Source: an uncultured Bacillaceae bacterium
Lineage (GTDB): Bacteria > Bacillota > Bacilli > Bacillales > Pradoshiaceae
DNA: 10,873 nucleotides
NCBI GenBank assembly: GCA_904501845.1
Contig: CAJGCH010000082.1
Span: 1 to 10,873, forward strand
Direction of reading: 5' to 3'
The notes beneath the pieces were generated by a model. The model searched no databases. It was given only the letters and a program-made list of their open reading frames with translations, and was not told the DNA's origin. Below are positions 6,513 through 10,873 of this stretch, piece after piece; the first letter of the stretch is position 1; the number at the start of each line of letters is the position of its first letter. The translations under genes were made by a program, and so were the position numbers.

Positions 6513-7223
6513 ATGAATATGATGGACGCTAATGAGATTATTTCTTTTATCGGAAACAGCGTAAAGAAAACACCGGTAAAGGTCTACATAAAAGGACAAT
6601 TGGAAGGTCTTGACTTTGGCAAGGATGCTTCTGTCTTTATTAATGGCAGCACAGGGGTCATCTTTGGTGAATGGTCTGTTATCCAGCCAGTGCTTGAGAA
6701 CAATAAAGACAGGATTGAGGATTATGTGGTCGAAAATGACCGCCGCAACTCTGCATTGCCGCTTTTAGACTTAAAAGGCATCAATGCCCGCATAGAGCCA
6801 GGTGCAATCATTCGTGATCAAGTTCATATTGGCGATAATGCTGTAATCATGATGGGAGCTTCTATTAATATTGGCGCTAGCATCGGCGAAAAAACAATGA
6901 TTGATATGAATGCTGTGCTTGGAGGACGTGCGACAGTCGGGAAGAATTGCCATATCGGTGCTGGATCTGTCTTGGCAGGAGTCATTGAACCGCCTTCAGC
7001 GAGCCCGGTTGTTATTGAGGACAATGTACTTGTCGGTGCCAATGCTGTCATTTTAGAAGGCGTGCGTGTCGGAGAAGGTGCTGTTGTAGCTGCTGGTGCC
7101 ATTGTTGTAGAAGATGTGCCTCCGCATACTGTTGTAGCAGGTGTTCCAGCGAGAATCATCAAGCGCATCGATGAGGTTGAGAAATCAAAAATTGAAATCA
7201 AAGATGAGCTTCGTCAGCTCTAA
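6513..7223 (+). CDS. dapH: Tetrahydrodipicolinate N-acetyltransferase
   Basis: Transfers acetyl from acetyl-CoA to tetrahydrodipicolinate, entering the N-acetyl branch of meso-diaminopimelate and lysine synthesis in the cytoplasm. The protein has an N-terminal DapH domain (about residues 1-88) and a left-handed beta helix of hexapeptide repeats (about 91-215), seen as serial I-G-x-x-x-x / V-G-x-x-x-V units such as VHIGDNAVIMMGA and ATVGKNCHIGAGSV. The family works as a trimer. I chose ATG 6513 (236 residues, the same length as B. subtilis DapH and starting M-N-M-M-D-A-N-E) because GGAGAGGGAG lies at 6496-6505; a longer frame from TTG 6468 adds 15 unrelated basic residues and has no ribosome site. 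dapL, the next enzyme but one, follows after a hairpin. Confidence 0.96.
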   Translation: MNMMDANEIISFIGNSVKKTPVKVYIKGQLEGLDFGKDASVFINGSTGVIFGEWSVIQPVLENNKDRIEDYVVENDRRNSALPLLDLKGINARIEPGAIIRDQVHIGDNAVIMMGASINIGASIGEKTMIDMNAVLGGRATVGKNCHIGAGSVLAGVIEPPSASPVVIEDNVLVGANAVILEGVRVGEGAVVAAGAIVVEDVPPHTVVAGVPARIIKRIDEVEKSKIEIKDELRQL

Positions 7224-7230
7224 GCATAAA

Positions 7231-7262
7231 GGCGCGGGAATAATTATTTCCGCGCCTGTTTT
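7231..7262 (+). terminator. Terminator-like hairpin between dapH and dapL
   Basis: A 10-bp GC-rich stem (7231-7240 with 7247-7256, one G-T pair), a 6-nt loop and the tail TGTTTT (7257-7262), beginning seven bases after the dapH stop. The T run is interrupted, so partial read-through is likely. dapL has only 26 bases beyond the hairpin before its start, too few for a full promoter. Confidence 0.75.
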
Positions 7263-7288
7263 CACAAAAAAGCCGAGGTGAAGAATGA

Positions 7289-8401
7289 GTGGATAAGTTG
7301 ATTAAGATTCGGAGAGATCTTCATCAAATACCGGAACTTGGGTTTCAGGAATTTAAGACACAGGCCTATTTACTTGATTACATTAAAAGCATGCCTCAAG
7401 AGAGACTGGAATGGGCCACCTGGAAAACGGGCCTCTTTGTTCGTGTCAAAGGAGAGAGGCCGAAGAGGACAATCGGCTATCGCGCTGATATTGACGGGCT
7501 TCCCATCAAAGAGGATACGGGCCTTCCCTATTCCTCTATCCATGAGGGAATGATGCATGCTTGCGGCCATGATTTCCACATGACGATTGCTCTTGGCGTA
7601 TTAACTAACCTGATAGAGAACCCCATCGATGATCATGTGCTATTTATGTTTCAGCCTGCTGAAGAAGGTCCTGGGGGCGCTGCTGAAATGATTAAGACGG
7701 AAATCTTCGGAAAATGGAAGCCTGAAATGATATTTGGGCTCCATGTGGCGCCTGAATATCCCGTTGGAACGATAGCGACGAAGCCGGGCTTGCTTTTTGC
7801 GAATACATCTGAATTATTCATTGACTTCATTGGGAAAGGTGGTCATGCCGCCTATCCGCATTTAACAAATGATATGGTGGTAGCATCTTGCCAGTTTGTT
7901 AATCAGCTTCAAACGATTGTTTCTCGAAATATTGACCCGATGGATTCTGCTGTGGTCACCATCGGTAAGATTACCGGCGGGACCGTTCAGAATATTATTG
8001 CGGAGCATGCTCGAATTGAAGGAACAATCCGTACCTTGTCAGAGAAATCCATGGTTCTGATCAGAGACCGTATCATACAGATGGTTAAGGGAATGGAAAT
8101 AGCCTTTAATTGTGAAATCAAAATTGACTTCGGCGCTTCATATTACCAAGTGTACAATACAGAGCAAGTGACAAAGGATTTCATGGCATTTGCCGAAGAG
8201 CATAAAGCAGCGACTCTATTAGAATGCAAGGAAGCTATGACAGGAGAGGATTTTGGATATATGATTAAGGACATTCCGGGATTTATGTTCTGGCTGGGTG
8301 TAGATTCTAATTATGGCCTTCATCATAGCAAAATCACCCCTGATGAGAAAGCGATTGAGTTTGCTGTAAACTTCATAAGCGATTATTTACATAAGGCTTG
8401 A
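7289..8401 (+). CDS. dapL: N-acetyldiaminopimelate deacetylase (M20 family)
   Basis: Removes acetate from N-acetyl-LL-diaminopimelate, completing the acetylase branch before epimerisation to meso-DAP. A 370-residue M20 metallohydrolase with R-A-D-I-D-G-L-P-I (65-73), H90-A-C-G-H-D (ligands C92 and H94), the catalytic pair E125-E126 in Q-P-A-E-E-G-P, ligand H152 in G-L-H-V-A-P, the dimerisation insert with G-K-G-G-H-A-A-Y-P-H (182-191), M-T-G-E-D-F-G near 317-323 and the final G-L-H-H-S-K. It differs from general amidohydrolases mainly by context and by close agreement with B. subtilis YkuR. The start is GTG at 7289: GAGGTG at 7275-7280 is eight bases upstream and the protein begins M-D-K-L as expected. 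It is paired with dapH; the aminotransferase patA is not in the window. Confidence 0.94.
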   Translation: MDKLIKIRRDLHQIPELGFQEFKTQAYLLDYIKSMPQERLEWATWKTGLFVRVKGERPKRTIGYRADIDGLPIKEDTGLPYSSIHEGMMHACGHDFHMTIALGVLTNLIENPIDDHVLFMFQPAEEGPGGAAEMIKTEIFGKWKPEMIFGLHVAPEYPVGTIATKPGLLFANTSELFIDFIGKGGHAAYPHLTNDMVVASCQFVNQLQTIVSRNIDPMDSAVVTIGKITGGTVQNIIAEHARIEGTIRTLSEKSMVLIRDRIIQMVKGMEIAFNCEIKIDFGASYYQVYNTEQVTKDFMAFAEEHKAATLLECKEAMTGEDFGYMIKDIPGFMFWLGVDSNYGLHHSKITPDEKAIEFAVNFISDYLHKA

Positions 8402-8420
8402 TGAAAATTTTCGCCCAAAT

Positions 8421-8454
8421 AAGGCCAAGTCCATACAATTGGACTTGGCCTTTT
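8421..8454. terminator. Bidirectional terminator between dapL and ykuT
   Basis: A perfect 12-bp stem (8421-8432 with 8441-8452) with an 8-nt loop. On the plus strand the arm ends in TTTT (8451-8454), and on the minus strand it is followed by TTATTTGG. It lies between the convergent stops of dapL (8401) and ykuT (8461). Confidence 0.85.
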
Positions 8455-8460
8455 CTAGAT

Positions 8461-9297
8461 TTATTCAGCCGCTTGGGCCATTTCCTCTTGTCTAATCTCA
8501 TCAATGGCTAGCTTGATTTGCTGGCGCAGAACACGCTCTACATATGCTTGCTGTCCATTAGTGGTTCTTGCGACGATACGGATGGTGAAATCGGAAATCC
8601 CAATCTCCTGGATGCCGAGGATATCAGGTCCAAGCACAATGTCTTCATTTTCCTCTGCCATCCTTCTGCAAATATCCTGGATGACCATGGTGATAAGCTC
8701 GAAATTATCTTCCGCACTTAATTTGATTTCCACCATGGCTCTCATGGTGCCCCGTGAATGATTACTTACTGTGGCAATCTGTCTATTAGGGATAAAGTGA
8801 AGGCTTCCGTCATAATCCCTTACTTGAAGAGTTTTAAGGCCAACGACTTCTACGGTTCCCTTGATCAGTCCGATCGTCACCTCATCACCGACATCGATTT
8901 GTCTTTCAAGGAGGATAAAGAAACCTGTAACGACATCACTGACAAGACCCTGGGCACCAAATCCGACTGCAAGCCCAACAATTCCTGCGCCGGCAAGGAT
9001 GGCTGTCACCCTTATGTCAAACAATTCCAATATCGTGACAATCAATATGAACGAATAAATATAACTAATGATATTCTTTGTTAATGATTCAAGCGTTTTA
9101 GTGCGATTATCCGTTCCTTTGCTTTTTGCTTGAATACGGGAGAAAATGGTTTCGACAACCTTATTTGAGAAGATCTTCACTAATTTATAGATTAGATAAA
9201 AGAAGAGGACCCTTAATAATACCTCTCCTATATCAAAAAGCATTTGCTCCCATGGGAAGTCAGCCCATTTGAGTGCGGCGGACAGGTACAGATTCAT
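8461..9297 (-). CDS. ykuT: YkuT, MscS-type mechanosensitive ion channel
   Basis: Small-conductance mechanosensitive channel of 278 residues, expected as a heptamer in the cytoplasmic membrane, opening under membrane tension to release solutes on osmotic downshock. Helix 1 lies at about 20-45 and helix 2 at 73-93. Helix 3, the pore, is at 98-130 with the glycine/alanine-rich A-G-A-G-I-V-G-L-A-V-G-F-G-A-Q pattern, followed by L-E-R-Q-I-D-V-G-D that leads into the beta domain (131-190). An alpha/beta vestibule domain runs to about 265 and ends in a charged tail. Length matches B. subtilis YkuT (about 267). ATG at 9297 has AAAGGAA upstream. It converges on dapL and is divergent from the CydB-like gene. 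ykuS, which I recall between dapL and ykuT in B. subtilis, is missing. Confidence 0.94.
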   Translation of the reverse strand: MNLYLSAALKWADFPWEQMLFDIGEVLLRVLFFYLIYKLVKIFSNKVVETIFSRIQAKSKGTDNRTKTLESLTKNIISYIYSFILIVTILELFDIRVTAILAGAGIVGLAVGFGAQGLVSDVVTGFFILLERQIDVGDEVTIGLIKGTVEVVGLKTLQVRDYDGSLHFIPNRQIATVSNHSRGTMRAMVEIKLSAEDNFELITMVIQDICRRMAEENEDIVLGPDILGIQEIGISDFTIRIVARTTNGQQAYVERVLRQQIKLAIDEIRQEEMAQAAE

Positions 9298-9342
9298 TCT
9301 ACCAATTCCTTTCTATTTGTTTGAAAAAGCATTCCATCTAAT

Positions 9343-9372
9343 AGAATAAAGGAAGAAATGAATGAAAGACAA
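9343..9372 (-). promoter_or_regulatory. Candidate promoter of ykuT
   Basis: Minus-strand TTGTCT (9372-9367) and TATTCT (9348-9343) with an 18-bp spacer, about 45 bases upstream of the ATG at 9297. Four of six bases match the consensus in each box. Confidence 0.3.
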
Positions 9373-9422
9373 TAGTTTCCTATAATAATAGTGGATTTTT
9401 ATATTTGCTGAACTCTTTTTGT

Positions 9423-9445
9423 TGTGTGAATACATGATATATTCA
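9423..9445. promoter_or_regulatory. Near-palindromic candidate operator upstream of CydB-like gene
   Basis: TGAATACATGATATATTCA (9427-9445) is an odd-centred palindrome in which eight of nine base pairs are complementary. Its left edge overlaps TGTGTGAAT (9423-9431), which differs at one position from TTTGTGAAT, the half-site reported for the Bacillus redox regulator ResD. It is about 95 bases upstream of the TATAAT at 9541. A role in oxygen- or redox-linked control of the oxidase gene is inference. Confidence 0.3.
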
Positions 9446-9540
9446 AAATTTTGTCTATCCATAAAGATATTTCTTCTGTATTATTTAAATTAGGCAATTT
9501 TGTCACGATTTATCCATATGATTCATTGGGTTAAAAACTA

Positions 9541-9546
9541 TATAAT
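9541..9546 (+). promoter_or_regulatory. Candidate -10 box of the CydB-like gene
   Basis: A perfect TATAAT 44 bases before the ATG at 9590. The expected -35 position (9518-9523) reads ATGATT, a poor match, which would fit a promoter that needs an activator. Confidence 0.35.
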
Positions 9547-9589
9547 GGGCAGATGGAGAAAACATTTCTGAAAGAAGAGGCAAACAGTC

Positions 9590-10609
9590 ATGAGTGTTGA
9601 ACTTGTCATATTAACCATATTATGGTGCTACTTATATATCTATATCATTATTGCCTCCATAGAATTTGGAGTAGGTTTTTTCGCTTATTATGACAGATAT
9701 GTCAGCAAAAAGCCGAGTATACATAAACTTGACAGTGCTTATGATCCGCGTCTTTGGCCAATTACAATCGTCTTTTTCGCCGTATTTGTTATTGGGTTGC
9801 TGGAATTCTTTCCAGATACCCTTGAATATTTCGGCAGGGCGTTGATCATCCCGGGACTCGTCGTTCTGCTATTAGTTTTCATTCGTTTCCTGGCACACTT
9901 CTTATATAAGAAAGAAAAGAATGCTTGGAGCTTTTTGTTTATATATGGGTCGACCGGCTTGCTCATCCCGGCAGCGCTTTCGATTGGGCTGACAATCTCT
10001 GAAGGCGGGTTCATTCGCCGTAATGGGGGAGAGGTTGAATTGTTAACCTGGAAGCTGTTCCTGAGCCCATATTCTTGGAGCGTTGTATTCCTTGCCGCCG
10101 TTAGTGTTTTGTACATCAGTGCCTCGTTTTTATATTTCTATAAACAAAGAATGGGAGATGAGGCGGCCAGTGAAACGGCAAGGGGGTATGCTTTATTTTG
10201 GAGTGTGCCGACCATTATTGCCTCTATCCTTATCATTATCTCGCTAAGAGGCCACAATATACGGCATTTTGAGAGCGGTTTGGATTTGTGGTGGTTGTTT
10301 GCACTATCATTGTTTTTTTACTTCGGGGCTATTTATTTGATTTATAAGAAGAAGCGGCAGGGACTTGCTTTTTCATTCGTATTGCTGCAGTTCTTTACAG
10401 CTTTTTTTGGATATGGGGCATCCCACCTTCCTTATATCCTCGATCCGTTTATAACCGTTCAGTCCTTTAAGGGGGATGGGGTATGGCTATCGCTCGCTGC
10501 ACTCCTCATAGTAGGTGTATTCCTGATTGTTCCATTTGCGCGTTTGATTAAAAAGTTATTGATTGGTAAGGGGAATAATGAAAATAAAAAAGCGCAAGAC
10601 ACCTTTTGA
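9590..10609 (+). CDS. cydB: CydB-like (YthB-type) cytochrome bd oxidase subunit II
   Basis: A 339-residue polytopic membrane protein with about nine hydrophobic segments, the usual length and topology of subunit II of bd-type quinol oxidases. The first helix carries I-A-S-I-E-F-G-V-G-F (around residues 21-30), the counterpart of the L-D-G-F-D-L-G-V-G motif of CydB. Also visible are G-L-L-I-P-A-A-L-S, T-I-S-E-G-G-F-I-R and W-S-V-V-F-L-A-A-V-S-V-L-Y-I-S-A, patterns shared with B. subtilis YthB as I recall it. Subunit II binds no heme in many members but is needed for assembly of the oxidase with heme-bearing CydA. Oddly, no cydA/ythA lies beside it: ykuT is upstream on the other strand and rnjA faces it downstream. 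AAGAAGAGG at 9572-9580, nine bases before ATG, supports the start. The last codons and stop lie inside a terminator hairpin. Confidence 0.78.
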   Translation: MSVELVILTILWCYLYIYIIIASIEFGVGFFAYYDRYVSKKPSIHKLDSAYDPRLWPITIVFFAVFVIGLLEFFPDTLEYFGRALIIPGLVVLLLVFIRFLAHFLYKKEKNAWSFLFIYGSTGLLIPAALSIGLTISEGGFIRRNGGEVELLTWKLFLSPYSWSVVFLAAVSVLYISASFLYFYKQRMGDEAASETARGYALFWSVPTIIASILIIISLRGHNIRHFESGLDLWWLFALSLFFYFGAIYLIYKKKRQGLAFSFVLLQFFTAFFGYGASHLPYILDPFITVQSFKGDGVWLSLAALLIVGVFLIVPFARLIKKLLIGKGNNENKKAQDTF

Positions 10610-10628
10610 GAAGGGTCTTGCGCTTTTT
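10586..10628. terminator. Bidirectional terminator overlapping the CydB-like stop
   Basis: AGCGCAAGAC (10591-10600) pairs perfectly with 10615-10624; past a bulged A, CCTT pairs with AAGG, leaving a loop at 10606-10610. Plus-strand T run at 10624-10628; minus-strand run of six T (A residues 10586-10591). The TGA stop (10607-10609) is in the loop. It serves the CydB-like gene and the converging rnjA. Confidence 0.9.
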
Positions 10629-10636
10629 CGTATTGA

Positions 10637-10873
10637 TTATACTTCCATGATAATTGGAAGTATCATCGGACGGCGTTTTGTACGCTCATATAGGAATGGC
10701 CCCAGTGTATCAGTCACTTGATTTTTAATCTCAGACCATTGCGTGGTTTTCTTGGCCATTGTTTTGTTCAGATGCTGTGTAATTAAGTTTTGGGCATCAT
10801 TGATCAAGTCGCCGGATTCTCTCATATAAACAAATCCTCTTGAGATGATATCCGGTCCAGCTGCAATCTTGAA
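10637..10873 (-). CDS. rnjA: Ribonuclease J1, C-terminal 78 residues (5' part outside window)
   Basis: RNase J1 is the essential metallo-beta-lactamase-fold 5'-to-3' exonuclease and endonuclease that matures and degrades RNA in Bacillus. Only the end of the C-terminal domain is visible. The frame is open to the window edge, beginning F-K-I-A-A-G-P-D-I-I-S-R-G-F-V-Y-M-R-E-S-G-D-L-I, then T-T-Q-W-S-E-I-K-N-Q-V-T-D-T-L and the ending K-R-R-P-M-I-L-P-I-I-M-E-V, which agree almost residue for residue with B. subtilis RnjA. The internal ATG at 10825 is not the start; the complete protein is about 555 residues, so roughly 475 lie beyond the edge. The paralogue RNase J2 is less likely because of the R-P-M-I-L-P-I-I-M-E-V tail. 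In B. subtilis rpoY (ykzG) lies upstream of rnjA. Confidence 0.95.
   Translation of the reverse strand, partial: FKIAAGPDIISRGFVYMRESGDLINDAQNLITQHLNKTMAKKTTQWSEIKNQVTDTLGPFLYERTKRRPMILPIIMEV

Larger units (their letters stand above)
9298..9589. other. 292-base divergent intergenic region, ykuT / CydB-like gene
   Basis: Long AT-rich gap that should hold both divergent promoters. For ykuT there is a weak pair on the minus strand, TTGTCT (9372-9367) and TATTCT (9348-9343), 18 bp apart. For the CydB-like gene there is a perfect TATAAT at 9541-9546, 44 bases before ATG, without a recognisable -35 at normal spacing. A 19-bp near-palindrome lies at 9427-9445. I see no coding frame with a ribosome site and no RNA gene here. 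Confidence 0.5.

Noticed and set aside
8504..9084. Several plus-strand open frames opposite ykuT
   Set aside because: They are antisense shadows of a well-supported MscS gene, with no ribosome sites or recognisable protein features.

Overview
The window is ordinary chromosomal sequence from a low-to-mid GC Gram-positive of the Bacillaceae (Bacillus in the broad sense). Evidence: AGGAGG-type ribosome binding sites, GTG and TTG starts, GC-stem/T-tract terminators, and a string of proteins that read as Bacillus subtilis orthologues (YkuE, YkuJ, YkuL, CcpC, DapH, DapL, YkuT, RNase J1). As I recall the B. subtilis map, these occur there in the same order around 'yku' and rnjA. Here the region is thinned: ykuF-ykuI, ykuK, ykzF, ykuN-ykuP and ykuS are not seen. 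Other genes stand between the conserved ones. I see no rRNA, tRNA, CRISPR array, insertion sequence, prophage or origin.

Layout. Bases 1-1200: 3' end of a fluoride channel gene (crcB/fluC), converging on ykuE, a Tat-exported metallophosphoesterase. Bases 1417-2488: two genes of unknown function, a 68-residue basic protein with its own terminator and a secreted acidic protein. Bases 2527-2757, minus strand: a short CPPC glutaredoxin/NrdH-like protein. Bases 3058-3850: ykuJ and the CBS-pair protein ykuL, closed by a terminator. Bases 3967-5478: a 14-TM drug/H+ antiporter-type MFS exporter with a TTG start. Bases 5557-6429: ccpC, the LysR-type citrate-responsive repressor of TCA-branch genes. 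Bases 6513-8401: dapH and dapL, two enzymes of the N-acetyl branch of diaminopimelate/lysine synthesis, separated by a terminator-like hairpin. Bases 8461-9297, minus strand: ykuT, an MscS-type mechanosensitive channel. Bases 9590-10609: a CydB-like bd-oxidase subunit II with no subunit I beside it. Bases 10637-10873, minus strand: the C-terminal end of rnjA (RNase J1), cut by the window edge.

The genes are mostly short housekeeping or envelope units, each with its own terminator, rather than one functional system. dapH-dapL is the only clear pathway pair. I did not find a convincing undescribed multi-gene system. The observations most worth a second look are the solitary CydB-like gene with a palindrome in its long upstream region, the hairpin inside dapH-dapL, the small orphan protein at 1417-1623, the secreted protein with a perfect 12-bp palindrome upstream, and a bidirectional terminator that runs into the end of the CydB-like reading frame.
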